Part shown: in pieces, positions 8,813 to 18,600 of the stretch
How positions within the stretch are numbered: position 1 is the first letter of the stretch
How the letters are laid out: each line of letters starts with the position of its first letter
Source: Lachnospiraceae bacterium UBA7086
GTDB lineage: Bacteria > Bacillota > Clostridia > Lachnospirales > Lachnospiraceae
Length of the DNA stretch: 64,000 nt
Assembly (NCBI GenBank): GCA_002492525.1
Contig: DKZA01000016.1
Span: 27,245-91,244 of the forward strand
Direction: 5' to 3'
Notes under the pieces: model-generated
What the model was told of the DNA's origin: nothing
The model's database searches: none
The model's input: only the letters and a program-made list of their open reading frames with translations
Translations under genes and position numbers: made by a program

Positions 8813-9676
8813 ATGAGTATATATAGATCTCAGTTGAGTAAATCCTTAGTCATCAATCTGTATAATGCACAGATTGCCAAATTGGACATTCCCTATAAGG
8901 ACATCTTTGTGGAGACCAGTTTTGGCCGGACGCATGTAGTAGAAATTGGCAATCTGGAAGGAAAGCCGCTTTTGGTGTTCCATGGAGGCAACAGTACCAC
9001 TGCTTATAATCTGCTGGCCTGCAGGTTCCTGCTGGATCAGTTTCATATCTATGCGGTAGATATCATCGGCCATCCGGGAAAGAGTGCTGAGAATATCCTG
9101 ATGCCTTTTGGTTATCACTATGGCAGATGGGCGGGAGAAGTGATCTCAGCGCTGGGTTATGAGAAAATCTGCTGCCTGGGAGGTTCTTTTGGCGGCGGTG
9201 TGCTGACCAAGCTGATGTGTATTGCGCCTTCCAAGGTGGAACGGGCTGTGCTTATCGTACCGGCCGGAATCGACAATGCATTTCCCACGGACACGGCCAG
9301 AATGATGGTGCCGCTCGCCAAATATTATCTGACCAAAGATGAGAAATATGTGAAAGAGACGGCGATGTATATGGCATTGTCCGAGAAGGTTCTTTCCAAA
9401 GATCTGATGGCTGTGATCAAAAATACGTTTGATCATGTAAAGATTCATCCCATTATGCCTTCTAACGTGGAGCCGGAACGTCTGCATAAATGCAAAGCGC
9501 CCACACTTGTGATGGCATCGGAATATGACTGCCTTTTCCCGGCAAGGAAGGTATTGCCCAAGGCCAAGAAAGTACTTCCGAACTGCAAAATACATATGTT
9601 GAAAGGAAGAGGACATATTCATCTTTTACATAAGAGGGAAAAGCAGATTATTGTAGATTTCCTGATGGAACAATAG
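8813..9676 (+). CDS. Alpha/beta hydrolase, substrate unknown
   Basis: A 287-residue soluble alpha/beta-fold hydrolase with an intact triad: nucleophile elbow GGSFGG near residue 123, Asp in ASEYDCLF near 237, and His in GRGHIHLL near 267. VFHGG near residue 55 is the oxyanion-hole motif. There is no signal peptide. It begins 38 nt after ackA with a strong AGGAGGAAAG SD, so it may be the third gene of the pta-ackA transcript, and ends at a clear terminator. Esterase or lipase-like activity is likely but no substrate can be named. Confidence 0.82.
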   Translation: MSIYRSQLSKSLVINLYNAQIAKLDIPYKDIFVETSFGRTHVVEIGNLEGKPLLVFHGGNSTTAYNLLACRFLLDQFHIYAVDIIGHPGKSAENILMPFGYHYGRWAGEVISALGYEKICCLGGSFGGGVLTKLMCIAPSKVERAVLIVPAGIDNAFPTDTARMMVPLAKYYLTKDEKYVKETAMYMALSEKVLSKDLMAVIKNTFDHVKIHPIMPSNVEPERLHKCKAPTLVMASEYDCLFPARKVLPKAKKVLPNCKIHMLKGRGHIHLLHKREKQIIVDFLMEQ

Positions 9677-9677
9677 A

Positions 9678-9714
9678 ATACAGCCGCCGGACTAAGTACC
9701 GGCGGCTGTATTTT
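9678..9714 (+). terminator. Rho-independent terminator after the hydrolase
   Basis: A perfect 13-bp GC-rich stem (9678-9690/9699-9711), 8-nt loop and TTTT. It starts one base after the stop codon. Confidence 0.9.
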
Positions 9715-9829
9715 GATCTGAGTGTTTCTTATGCATCTTACCGGTCTGTATTTACCACTTACACGCCGCTGTATTGTGGATTCTTCTTTCGTATGTTACC
9801 ATGTGCCCATATAAAAAAGGAGGGGGCAT

Positions 9830-10786
9830 ATGGAGGCGGCGGTCAAAGTAGAGCATCTGGTGAAACATTTTAACGACGTAAAAGCGGTGGATGATATCAG
9901 TTTCGGAATTAAGAAGGGAGATCTTTTCGGCTTCCTGGGCGTCAATGGGGCAGGCAAGTCCACCACCATCAATATATTGTGCACCTTATTTCCCCAGACA
10001 TCAGGGAACGTGGAAATCTGCGGGTACCGGCTGGGAAAGGATAATGTGGAAATCCGCAGAAAGATTGGCGTGGTCAGACAGAGTAATTGTCTGGATGATG
10101 ATTTGAGTGTGAAAGAAAACCTGCTGGTCAGAGGAAGTCTTTATGAGAAGGATAGGACGAAGCTGAAAACGAAACTCCTGGATGTCTGTGAAATGATGGG
10201 ATTACAGGATGTCTATGGCAGGCGGTATGCCAGGTTATCCGGAGGACAGAAAAGACGATGCGAGATCGCAGGAGCGCTCTTGCATGTACCGGAGATTCTG
10301 TTTTTGGATGAGCCTACCACCGGCCTGGATCCGGCCACCCGGAAGGATGTGTGGAAAAGTGTGGAGAGGCTTAGACAGGAACTGAAAATGACGGTGTTTT
10401 TGACGACTCATTATATGGAAGAGGCTGCCAGAGCGTCTACCATTGCCGTACTGGACAGGGGACAGATCAAAGAACAGGGAACGCCATTTTATCTCAAAGA
10501 GCATTATGCGAAAGATAAACTCAGGATGATTCCGGTGCCGGGCAGGGAAGACGTGTTGTCAGACTCCCTTACAAAAGACAATCTGTCCTGGAAAAAGAAG
10601 GAGTCATATATCGTACTTACGGTAGAAAACAGTATGCAGGCTCTGCCCTTGTTGGAAAGATACCGGTCATTACTGGACGGTTTTGAGATGGTACAGGGAA
10701 CTATGGATGATGTGTTTTTGTATATTACGGGAAGAGAAACTGAGGGAGCGTCTGGAGGAAACGGAGAATTGTATGACAACGACTAG
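9830..10786 (+). CDS. ABC-2 exporter ATP-binding protein
   Basis: A 318-residue ATPase of the drug/antimicrobial-peptide exporter class. Walker A GVNGAGKST is near residue 36, the signature RLSGGQKRR near 133, Walker B ILFLDEPTTGLDP near 155 and an H-loop TTHYMEE near 193. About 100 residues follow the ATPase core, as in DrrA/CcmA-like exporters. The SD (AAAAAAGGAGGGGG) is very strong. It overlaps its permease gene by 14 nt. The pair is followed by LytTR and DUF3021 genes, a partnership widespread in Firmicutes for regulated ABC-2 exporters. Substrate unknown. Confidence 0.92.
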   Translation: MEAAVKVEHLVKHFNDVKAVDDISFGIKKGDLFGFLGVNGAGKSTTINILCTLFPQTSGNVEICGYRLGKDNVEIRRKIGVVRQSNCLDDDLSVKENLLVRGSLYEKDRTKLKTKLLDVCEMMGLQDVYGRRYARLSGGQKRRCEIAGALLHVPEILFLDEPTTGLDPATRKDVWKSVERLRQELKMTVFLTTHYMEEAARASTIAVLDRGQIKEQGTPFYLKEHYAKDKLRMIPVPGREDVLSDSLTKDNLSWKKKESYIVLTVENSMQALPLLERYRSLLDGFEMVQGTMDDVFLYITGRETEGASGGNGELYDND

Positions 10787-11684
10787 GATACTGGTGACCA
10801 GGAATATCAAGATTTTTATGCGGGATAAAGCCGCGGTATTTTTTTCTTTATTATCCATGCTGATCATGCTGGTGCTGATGTTATTGTTTCTTGGCAGTAT
10901 GAACAGCGATACCATCATGAATATACTCTTAGAATATGGGGGAAAGAGGGATACGCTGGCGGACCAGGCCAATGCGGAGCATCTGGTGAGGGTGTGGACA
11001 TTAGCCGGCCTTTTGTTAGTGAACTGTATGACGGTGCCCATGTCGGTGATGAGCAATTTGATCCAGGATGAGGAGACGGGACGGCTTGCATCTTTCTATG
11101 TGGCACCGGTGAGCAGAGTCCGGATTACCTTGGGATATATCTTAAGCGCCTGGTTCATCGGGGCAGGCATAAGTCTGCTTACGCTTACGCTTGGCAATAT
11201 ATTTCTCATGACGAATGACAGTGGACTGCGTATGCAGACCTGTCTGTCGCTTGCGGGTATGATTTTGGTGAACAGTTTCTTCTATGCGTCATTCGCCTAT
11301 CTGTTATCTCTCTTTGTACACAGCAGCAGTGCCTGGAGTGCCTTGCTTTCGCTGGCCGGAACCCTGGTCGGTTTCCTGGGGGCGGCCTATCTTCCCATGG
11401 CGATGCTGCCGGATAAGGTAGGTACGGTGCTGAAAGCACTGCCGATACTGCATGGGGCCGCCATGATGCGCAGGGTCAGTGTACAGGAAGCGCTTGCGGA
11501 TACTTTTGCGGGGCTGCCGGCGAAAGTGATAGAAGGATACAGCGAAGGAATGGGCATCACCGTTTCTGTGAATGGGGAGATACTTTCCATTACGCAGCAG
11601 ATGGTTTTTGTGGTAACATTAGGTATCGTGATTACGGCGGCAGCTGCCTTTATTACATGGAAACGCTCCGGCAGAGATCGATAG
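10773..11684 (+). CDS. ABC-2 type transporter permease
   Basis: A ~303-residue membrane subunit with about six hydrophobic segments, including AAVFFSLLSMLIMLVLMLLF near residue 20, VWTLAGLLLVNC near 75, a central pair near 130-190 and a last one near 270-290. The long loop after the first segment is typical of ABC-2 permeases. ATG 10773 is chosen over an upstream in-frame ATG (10683): it has a GGAG SD 6 nt away and gives the usual short N-terminus. The overlap with the ATPase implies translational coupling. Confidence 0.9.
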   Translation: MTTTRILVTRNIKIFMRDKAAVFFSLLSMLIMLVLMLLFLGSMNSDTIMNILLEYGGKRDTLADQANAEHLVRVWTLAGLLLVNCMTVPMSVMSNLIQDEETGRLASFYVAPVSRVRITLGYILSAWFIGAGISLLTLTLGNIFLMTNDSGLRMQTCLSLAGMILVNSFFYASFAYLLSLFVHSSSAWSALLSLAGTLVGFLGAAYLPMAMLPDKVGTVLKALPILHGAAMMRRVSVQEALADTFAGLPAKVIEGYSEGMGITVSVNGEILSITQQMVFVVTLGIVITAAAAFITWKRSGRDR

Positions 11685-11742
11685 CTGACTAAACGCGTCA
11701 ATCTTATGCGGTATATCTGAGAAACAGGATTTTGGGAAACGG

Positions 11743-12189
11743 ATGGAAACGATGAAAATAACAATACAGGATATCAAGCCCGGGGAAGAGGAAGAGATTA
11801 TCGTACGGTGCAGAAATCTGGATGAGGCACTTCTTCGGATGATTCGGGAATTAAAGATTGGACGTGGAAAATTCACGGTCACGGATAACGGCAGGATCAG
11901 ACAGATTGATGCAGGGGATATTTATTATTTCGAGGCCGTGGACAATAAAGTATTCCTCTATCTGGAACAGGATGTATTCGAGGTCAGATATAAGCTGTAT
12001 GAGATTGAGGCAGAGTATGAGAATACAGATTTTTTCCGTGCATCCAAGTCTGTGATCATCAATCTTTCTAAGGTCAGGCAGTTTGCCCCGGATTTTGGCG
12101 GCCGATTCGAGGCGCAGATGATGAACGGGGAGAAACTGATTATTTCCAGACAGTATGTGCCGGTTTTAAAAAAAAGACTCGGTATGTGA
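11743..12189 (+). CDS. LytTR-family DNA-binding regulator
   Basis: A 148-residue protein with a short N-terminal part and a C-terminal LytTR domain (about residues 45-146): DIYYFEAVDNKVFLYL, then FFRASKSVIINLSKV and LIISRQYVPVLKKRL are the family core. It lacks a receiver domain, so it is a stand-alone regulator, usually paired with a DUF3021 membrane protein, which is the next gene. The likely target is the adjacent exporter operon. ATG 11752 (MKITI) is an equally possible start; neither has a good SD. Confidence 0.86.
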   Translation: METMKITIQDIKPGEEEEIIVRCRNLDEALLRMIRELKIGRGKFTVTDNGRIRQIDAGDIYYFEAVDNKVFLYLEQDVFEVRYKLYEIEAEYENTDFFRASKSVIINLSKVRQFAPDFGGRFEAQMMNGEKLIISRQYVPVLKKRLGM

Positions 12190-12205
12190 GGAAGGGGGAA
12201 AGAAA

Positions 12206-12655
12206 ATGACGGAGAATCAGCAAAGAAAGATGATAGAATTTTTTCTGACATTCTGTATAACAACAACGGGTACAGTCTTTGTGTGTGCAATATATGTTGG
12301 TGTTTTTTGGCGTGATGCACTGCTCAAACACGATATTCTGTGGCAGATATTATTGCTGTGTTTTGTATGCAGTCTGTGCAATTTCATTCACCCATATCTG
12401 GAAACCAGCCGGAAGAGAGTAGTGCTCAATATCGGGATCCGTTATCTGTATATTAATCTGGTGGTGTTGGGCGGTGGACATATGTTTCAGTGGCTTGATA
12501 TTAAGAACGTTTTTATGCTGGCAGTTATGATGCTGGAAATTCTGGCTGTCTTCATCGTGGTATCAGCCGTGATATGGAGGCTGCATAAAAGGGATTCCGA
12601 GAGACTAAATCAAAGATTACAGGAGTATCAGCAGACAGGGGGAAAAACCTTGTAA
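12206..12655 (+). CDS. DUF3021 membrane protein
   Basis: A 149-residue integral membrane protein with four predicted helices (about residues 9-33, 43-60, 73-95, 100-128) and a basic, Q-rich cytoplasmic tail. It starts 16 nt after the LytTR gene with a GGAAGGGGG SD. DUF3021 proteins are the regular partners of stand-alone LytTR regulators and are thought to hold or modulate them at the membrane, but the molecular role is not known. Confidence 0.82.
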   Translation: MTENQQRKMIEFFLTFCITTTGTVFVCAIYVGVFWRDALLKHDILWQILLLCFVCSLCNFIHPYLETSRKRVVLNIGIRYLYINLVVLGGGHMFQWLDIKNVFMLAVMMLEILAVFIVVSAVIWRLHKRDSERLNQRLQEYQQTGGKTL

Positions 12656-12694
12656 CGGCCTGATAATGAGGCTTTATAATGAGAAAATTCGCGG

Positions 12695-12723
12695 TTGACA
12701 AACCACTACTGCCTATGTATAAT
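12695..12723 (+). promoter_or_regulatory. Consensus sigma-A promoter for yceD-rpmF
   Basis: TTGACA (12695-12700) and TATAAT (12718-12723) with exactly 17 bp between: a full consensus match, 26 bp before yceD. This predicts strong constitutive expression of the L32 transcript. Confidence 0.9.
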
Positions 12724-12749
12724 TGTTTGAGTATGGATAGGAGTTTACT

Positions 12750-13274
12750 ATGTTCGTGAACTTAACTGATGTGTTGACAACCGAGGGCAAAGTACTTTCG
12801 ATGCAGCTTGTGACAGGAATGGAACAGATTCGTGTCGGCAGAGAAAGTTTCCAGGTGCTTGAGAGTACGCCGGTGGATTTCTTGTTTACCAACACAGGAA
12901 AGGGCAGAGCGCGGATAGAGGGAAAGGCAGTGCTTACATTTGCACTAAATTGTGACAGGTGCCTCAAACCCGTGGAGAAGGAGATCGCGCTTATCTTTAC
13001 CAGAGAAGTTGCGGCGCCGGGAGTATGTTCTGATCGTTCTGAGGAAGAAGAACAGGATTTTATGGACGGCAGCCAGTTGAATGTGGAAGACTTACTAAAC
13101 AGTGAGATAGTGACAAGCTGGCCGATGAAGATTCTGTGTAAGCCGGATTGTAAGGGGATCTGCCCCAAATGCGGCAGGGATCTGAATACGGGGACATGTG
13201 ACTGCGATACGTTTGTTCCAGATCCCAGGATGGCGGCGATCAAAGATATCTTTGAAGCGGATAAGGAGGTGTGA
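12750..13274 (+). CDS. yceD: YceD/DUF177 protein
   Basis: A 174-residue DUF177 protein (YlbN in Bacillus). Family knowledge ties YceD to rpmF co-transcription and, in plants and bacteria, to 23S rRNA accumulation. NCDRCLKP near residue 71 and a C-terminal cysteine cluster CKPDCKGICPKCGRDL near 127-142, ending TCDCD, form a probable zinc site. The SD is AGGAG. It lies directly before rpmF with 2 nt between stop and next start. Confidence 0.9.
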   Translation: MFVNLTDVLTTEGKVLSMQLVTGMEQIRVGRESFQVLESTPVDFLFTNTGKGRARIEGKAVLTFALNCDRCLKPVEKEIALIFTREVAAPGVCSDRSEEEEQDFMDGSQLNVEDLLNSEIVTSWPMKILCKPDCKGICPKCGRDLNTGTCDCDTFVPDPRMAAIKDIFEADKEV

Positions 13275-13276
13275 CG

Positions 13277-13456
13277 ATGTCTATTTGTCCTAAGAACAAA
13301 TCTTCTAAAGGTAGAAGAGATAAGAGAAGAGCAAACTGGAAGATGACTGCTCCTACATTGGTGAAATGTAGCAAATGCGGCGCTTTGATGGTGCCTCACA
13401 GAGTATGTAAGAAATGCGGAACATACAACAAAAAAGAAATCATTGCAGTTGACTGA
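13277..13456 (+). CDS. rpmF: 50S ribosomal protein L32
   Basis: A 59-residue L32. The N-terminus MSICPKNKSSKGRRDKRR is basic. The zinc ribbon is intact: CSKCGALMVPHRVCKKCG (two CxxC pairs), i.e. the zinc-binding C+ paralogue type. AAGGAGGTG is the SD, overlapping the yceD stop. The in-frame GTG at 13271 is rejected as start. A terminator follows. Confidence 0.96.
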   Translation: MSICPKNKSSKGRRDKRRANWKMTAPTLVKCSKCGALMVPHRVCKKCGTYNKKEIIAVD

Positions 13457-13469
13457 TCGGTATGTGCAC

Positions 13470-13505
13470 AGGCTTTTCGAGGTTTCTCGAAGAGCCTTGA
13501 TTTTT
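13470..13505 (+). terminator. Terminator after rpmF
   Basis: A 12-bp stem with one G-T pair (13470-13481/13486-13497), GTTT loop, then a T-rich stretch to 13505. It separates yceD-rpmF from plsX. Confidence 0.8.
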
Positions 13506-13573
13506 GTGTGTATATTTAGTATATTAATATAAGTATCCTTAGTGAATAAAATCATGTTATAGGAAGGAAACAT

Positions 13574-14605
13574 ATGAGCGAATGGGTAAAAGTGGCAGTG
13601 GATGCCATGGGCGGTGACAATGCGCCGGTAGAGACGGTAAAGGGTGCCGTGGAAGCGGTCAATGAAAGCAGCAAGGTTAAAGTGTATCTGGTAGGACTTC
13701 AGGATGTGCTGGAGAAGGAACTGGCAGGATATACCTATCCCCAGGAACAGATAGAAGTGGTACATGCTTCCGAGATTATAGAGACGGCAGAACCTCCCGT
13801 GATGGCCATCCGCAAAAAGAAAGATTCTTCTTTGGTCAGAGCGCTTAATCTGGTTAAGGATGGTACCTGTGACGCCTATGTATCCGCGGGAAGTACGGGC
13901 GCGACCTTAGTGGGAGGACAGGTTATCGTAGGGCGTATTAAGGGTGTGGAGAGACCGCCGCTGGCGCCGCTTATTCCCACAGCCACAGGTTGTTCTTTGT
14001 TGATTGACTGCGGTGCTAATGTGGATGCGAGACCTTCTCATCTGGTGCAGTTTGCCAAAATGGGTTCTGTCTATATGGAATATGTGATGGGCATTAAGAA
14101 TCCTAAAGTGGGTATTGTGAATATCGGCGCCGAGGAGGAAAAGGGCAATGCTCTTGTGAAAGAAACCTTTCCGCTGTTAAAAAACTGTCCTGATATTAAT
14201 TTTATCGGCAGTGTGGAAGCAAGGGATATTCCTGCAGGCGCGGCGGATGTAGTAGTCTGTGAAGCGTTTGTAGGGAATGTGATCTTAAAGACGTATGAGG
14301 GTGTGGGTCTGACTCTGATTCAGAAAGTGAAGGAGGGAATGATGACATCCCTGCGCAGTAAAATCGGAGCATTACTTGTGAAACCCGCATTAAAAACCAC
14401 TTTAAAAGCTTTTGATCTGGAGCAGTACGGCGGAGCGCCCATGCTCGGCTTAAAGGGATTAGTGGTTAAAACCCATGGCAGTTCCAAGGCAAATGAAATT
14501 AAGAATTCGATTCTGCAGTGCATCACTTTTACAGAACAGAAAATCAGCGATAAAATCCGGGAGAAGATTGCGACCGAAGAGGTTGTGGCGGAACCGAAGA
14601 ATTAG
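13574..14605 (+). CDS. plsX: Phosphate acyltransferase PlsX
   Basis: A 343-residue enzyme making acyl phosphate from acyl-ACP, substrate for PlsY (found at 43.4 kb). The N-terminus VKVAVDAMGGDNAP is diagnostic; SAGSTGATLVGG is near residue 103, CGANVDARP near 149 and VCEAFVGNVILKT near 229. The SD is AGGAAGG. The 68-bp region between the upstream terminator and the gene is AT-rich and holds a 12-bp palindrome TATATTAATATA (13520-13531); I could not fix a promoter in it. acpP follows. Confidence 0.96.
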   Translation: MSEWVKVAVDAMGGDNAPVETVKGAVEAVNESSKVKVYLVGLQDVLEKELAGYTYPQEQIEVVHASEIIETAEPPVMAIRKKKDSSLVRALNLVKDGTCDAYVSAGSTGATLVGGQVIVGRIKGVERPPLAPLIPTATGCSLLIDCGANVDARPSHLVQFAKMGSVYMEYVMGIKNPKVGIVNIGAEEEKGNALVKETFPLLKNCPDINFIGSVEARDIPAGAADVVVCEAFVGNVILKTYEGVGLTLIQKVKEGMMTSLRSKIGALLVKPALKTTLKAFDLEQYGGAPMLGLKGLVVKTHGSSKANEIKNSILQCITFTEQKISDKIREKIATEEVVAEPKN

Positions 14606-14637
14606 ACGGTAGAGAAAGCGAAAGGTTGGCTGTAGCG

Positions 14638-14868
14638 ATGGAATTAGAAAAATTACAGGAAGTGATAGCAAATGTTTTGAGCGTTGACCCGAAGGAGATA
14701 ACGCTTGAGACTACCTTTTTGGAGGATCTTGGAGCCGATTCCCTGGATGTTTTTCAGATAATCATGGGAATCGAGGAGGTTTTTCATATTGAGATACCCG
14801 CTGAGAAAGTAGAGCATATTAGTACTGTGGGAGAGGCGGTTGAACTGATTAAGAACAGTAGGGAATAG
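14638..14868 (+). CDS. acpP: Acyl carrier protein
   Basis: A 76-residue acidic ACP. The phosphopantetheine site is Ser in GADSLDVFQ near residue 37, with the usual EDLGADSL helix-II start. ATG 14638 is preferred to an in-frame TTG at 14626 because ACPs begin close to MELEKLQ. It lies between plsX and rnc, the classical acyl-chain and RNase III arrangement, and supplies acyl-ACP to PlsX. Confidence 0.95.
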   Translation: MELEKLQEVIANVLSVDPKEITLETTFLEDLGADSLDVFQIIMGIEEVFHIEIPAEKVEHISTVGEAVELIKNSRE

Positions 14869-14875
14869 ATGAAAG

Positions 14876-14900
14876 CCCTTTCTGAAAAGAAGGGGTTTTT
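14876..14900 (+). terminator. Weak terminator or attenuator between acpP and rnc
   Basis: A 6-bp stem CCCTTT/GAAGGG (14876-14881/14889-14894) followed by TTTTT (14896-14900). Its modest strength suggests partial read-through into rnc. Confidence 0.45.
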
Positions 14901-14921
14901 CCATGTGGAGGATTAGACGCT

Positions 14922-15623
14922 ATGCTGGAAGAGCGGCTTACAGAACTTGAAAAAAAAATACAGTACCAGTTTCAGGACAGGCGGCTTTTACGGCAGGCTC
15001 TTACGCATAGTTCCTATGCCAATGAACAGCGGATTAATAAGTCTGCCGATTATGAGCGGCTGGAATTCTTGGGTGATGCTGTGTTAGAACTGGTGAGCAG
15101 CGACTTTTTGTTTCGGGAAGAAAAGGATATGGCGGAGGGACAATTGACACGCAGGCGGTCTTCTATTGTCTGCGAGCCGGCCCTTGCTTTTTGCGCCAGG
15201 GATATTGCACTGGAGAAATATATTCTTCTGGGCAAGGGAGAAGAGACTACAGGCGGAAGACAGAGGGATTCCATTGTGTCCGATGTGATGGAGGCGGTGA
15301 TCGGTGCGATTTATCTGGACAGCGGTATTGAGGAGGCGTCCCGGTTTATTCATCGTTTCATATTATCGGATTTGGAGCACAAGCAGCTTTTTTATGACGC
15401 GAAGACAATACTGCAGGAAGCCATACAGCAGGAGGGAAAAGAGTCTCCGCACTATGAATTGTTGAAAGAGGAAGGGCCGGAACATGAAAAGACCTTTCTG
15501 GTAGAAGTGATGGTGGGAGAGCAGAAGCTGGGAAGCGGAAGCGGTCATTCCAAGAAGGCGGCGGAACAGCAGGCAGCATATCAGGCACTTCTTTGCAGAA
15601 AACAGAGTGGCCTGCGCCTGTAA
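14922..15623 (+). CDS. rnc: Ribonuclease III
   Basis: A 233-residue double-strand-specific endoribonuclease. The signature ERLEFLGDAVLEL is near residue 45 with catalytic Glu/Asp, a second acidic site DVMEAVIGAIYLDSG near 120, and a C-terminal dsRNA-binding domain (about residues 155-225, with GSGHSKKAAEQQAA). It processes rRNA and mRNA duplexes. The SD is TGGAGG. smc follows after 54 nt, the standard rnc-smc-ftsY order. Confidence 0.96.
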   Translation: MLEERLTELEKKIQYQFQDRRLLRQALTHSSYANEQRINKSADYERLEFLGDAVLELVSSDFLFREEKDMAEGQLTRRRSSIVCEPALAFCARDIALEKYILLGKGEETTGGRQRDSIVSDVMEAVIGAIYLDSGIEEASRFIHRFILSDLEHKQLFYDAKTILQEAIQQEGKESPHYELLKEEGPEHEKTFLVEVMVGEQKLGSGSGHSKKAAEQQAAYQALLCRKQSGLRL

Positions 15624-15677
15624 TGTGTGCACGCGGCTAAGAGTGATAAGCGTTTTATGATAATGTGAGAGGTACAT

Positions 15678-18600
15678 ATGTATTTAAAGAGTATTGAGGT
15701 ACATGGGTTTAAATCCTTTGCGAATAAGATTACGTTCAAGTTCCATAACGGCATTACAGGTATCGTGGGCCCGAATGGCTCGGGAAAGAGTAATGTGGCG
15801 GATGCGGTCAGATGGGTGTTAGGCGAACAGCGGATCAAGCAGCTTCGCGGGGCATCCATGCAGGATGTGATTTTTTCCGGCACGGAGATGAGGAAACCCC
15901 TGGGGTATGCCTATGTGGCAATTACGCTGGATAATTCCGATCATCAGCTGGCAATCGACTATGATGAGGTGACGGTATCCAGAAGACTGTATCGTTCCGG
16001 TGAAAGTGAATATATGCTGAATGGTACGGCCTGCCGTTTGAAAGATGTTAATGAGCTGTTTTATGATACCGGTATCGGTAAGGAGGGGTACTCTATTATC
16101 GGGCAGGGTCAGATTGATAAGATCTTAAGCGGCAAACCGGAAGAACGCAGGGAACTTTTTGATGAGGCGGCCGGAATCGTGAAGTTTAAGCGCAGAAAAT
16201 ATGCGGCGCAGAAGAAGCTGGAGGATGAAAAGCAGAATCTGGTGCGCGTAAACGATATCCTGGCAGAGCTTGAAAAGCAGACGGGGCCTTTGGAAAAGCA
16301 GGCAGAGAAGGCAAGAGTTTATCTGCGCAAGAAAGAAGAGTTAAAGACCCTGGATGTGAATGTATTCTTGTTGGAGAATGTGCGTGTAAGAGAGCAGCTT
16401 GTGGAGGTGGAAGGAAAGCTTCAGATTGCTGCAGGGGACTTGCAGGAGACTACCGATAAGTATGAATCCATCAAAGAAGAATATGAGCGGATACAGGGGC
16501 GAATAGAACAGTTAGACCAGGAGATCGAGGCAGCCAGGGCATCTCTTACGGATACTGGTGTTATGCGTTCCAAGTTAGAGGGAGAGATCAATGTCCTAAA
16601 GGAGCAGATCCATTCTGCACAGGGAAATGAAGAACATTTGCAGAATCGAATCCGCAGTATCAGCGAGCAGCTTTCCGAACGGGATAAAGAACGGGATGCG
16701 ATCCTTGCAGATAAGAAAGAGACTGACGATAAACTCTCCGCGCTGGAAGAAGAACGGGCGCAGGCCAGGGAACTTTTGGAAAAAACTCAGGGGGAGATTG
16801 CAGAACTCAATAATAATATTGAAAGTGGTAAGAATACTATTATTGATGCCCTCAATAACCGTGCCACCATCAAGTCCAAGCTAGGTCGTTTTGATACCAT
16901 GTTTGAGCAGGTGAACATCCGTAAAGCAGAGTTAAATTCCAGACTGCTGCGGGCCAAATCCGATGAGGCAGAGCAGACCGAGACCATTAAAAAACTGGAA
17001 GAAGAATTTGAGACCATAACAAATACCATCAAAGAACTGACAGAACAGCAGGAGCTGATGGATGAGCGGCTTTCGGGGGTTCGGGAAGAACTGGCAGGCA
17101 AGGATCAGAAGCTGCGGGATACCCAGATTCTCTACCATCAGCAGAAATCCAAGCTGGAGGCATTGTCCAATCTGACAGAGCGATATGAAGGATACGGCGG
17201 CAGCGTTAAGGCTGTTATGGAACAAAAAGACAGCGAGAAGGGTATCATCGGCGTGGTGGCGGATATCATTAAAGTGGACGCCAAATACGAGACAGCCATT
17301 GAAACTGCCCTGGGCGGCAATATCCAGAATATCGTGACAGAGGATGAAGAGACGGCCAAGCGTATGATCGGCTTTTTAAAAAAGGCGAAGGCGGGCCGGG
17401 CTACTTTCTTACCCCTTACCAGTATTACCCACCCTCAGGAATTTAAGAATCCGGAAGCCCTGAAAGAAAAAGGCGTTGTGGGGATGGCGGATGATCTGGT
17501 GAAAATCGAGAAAAAGTATCAGAATGTGGCCAAAGCCATGCTGGGCCGCATCATGGTAGTGGACAACGTGGATAATGCGGTAAAGATTGCCAGAAAATTC
17601 GATTATGGGATTCGTATGGTGACGCTGGAGGGAGAGCTTCTGGTACCTGGCGGCGCTATCAGCGGCGGCGCTTTTAAGAACAATTCCAATCTTCTGGGCA
17701 GACGCCGGGAGATGGAGGAACTGGAAAAGAAGGTCAAACAGTACCTGACGGACATTGACAATATTTTAAATGATATAGAGGAGACGAAGAAAGGCCGCAA
17801 TAAAATGCGTCTGGAACTGGAAGATATCAAGGGACAGATTCAGCGTAAGTTTATTGAACAGAATACCGCCAGAATGAATGTGATGCAGGCGGAGGAGAAA
17901 AAGAATGAGACGGCAGAAGGATTTGATGAGTTAAAAACCGAGGAGCAGGATATCGAGACGCAGATTAGGGAAATTCAGGAAGGCAAGGATGAGGCGGCTG
18001 CAGAACTGGAAGCATCCGAGAATCTGGAGAAAAATGTGGAAGGTGAGATTGCCGGTTTTCAGGCTCGTCTTGAGTCTAAGCGGGCAGAAGAATCTGCCCA
18101 GTCATCCAAGGTGTCCGAGTGGGACGTGGAAGTGGAGAAGATGCGTCAGAGCGCGGATTTCCAACGCCAGAATTTAGAGCGTGTGGAGGGGGAGAGAGCC
18201 CGCTATACGGCAGAATTAAATGAGGTGAAAGAGGGACTGCATCTGGGCAAGGAAGAGGTGGAGCACAAGAAGGAAAGTATTCTGGAAATCGAGAAGACCA
18301 TTGCTGCTTCCCATACCGCCCAAAGCGATGCGGAACAGAAACTGAAAGAGGATATCGAAACCAAGGAGGAGCTGTCCGGCAGACAGAAGAATTTCTTTAC
18401 TTCCAGGGAAGAACTGGCTGAGCGTATGACGGCGCTTGATAAGGAAGTGTATCGTCTGGGCAGTCAGAAGGAGCGGATGGAGGAGTCCATCGAGTCCCAG
18501 ATTAATTATATGTGGGACGAATATGAGATTACATTATCCGATGCGGAGTCTTTAAAGAATGACGAGATGAATGACCTGCCGGCCATGAAGAGAAGTATCA

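Noticed and set aside
13516..13540. FapR operator before plsX
   Set aside because: The palindrome TATATTAATATA is AT-only and does not fit the FapR site pattern I know; could be chance in an AT-rich promoter region.
12713..13765. 350-residue minus-strand ORF across yceD, rpmF and plsX
   Set aside because: It is antisense to three well-recognised genes, with composition dictated by their codons; no SD.
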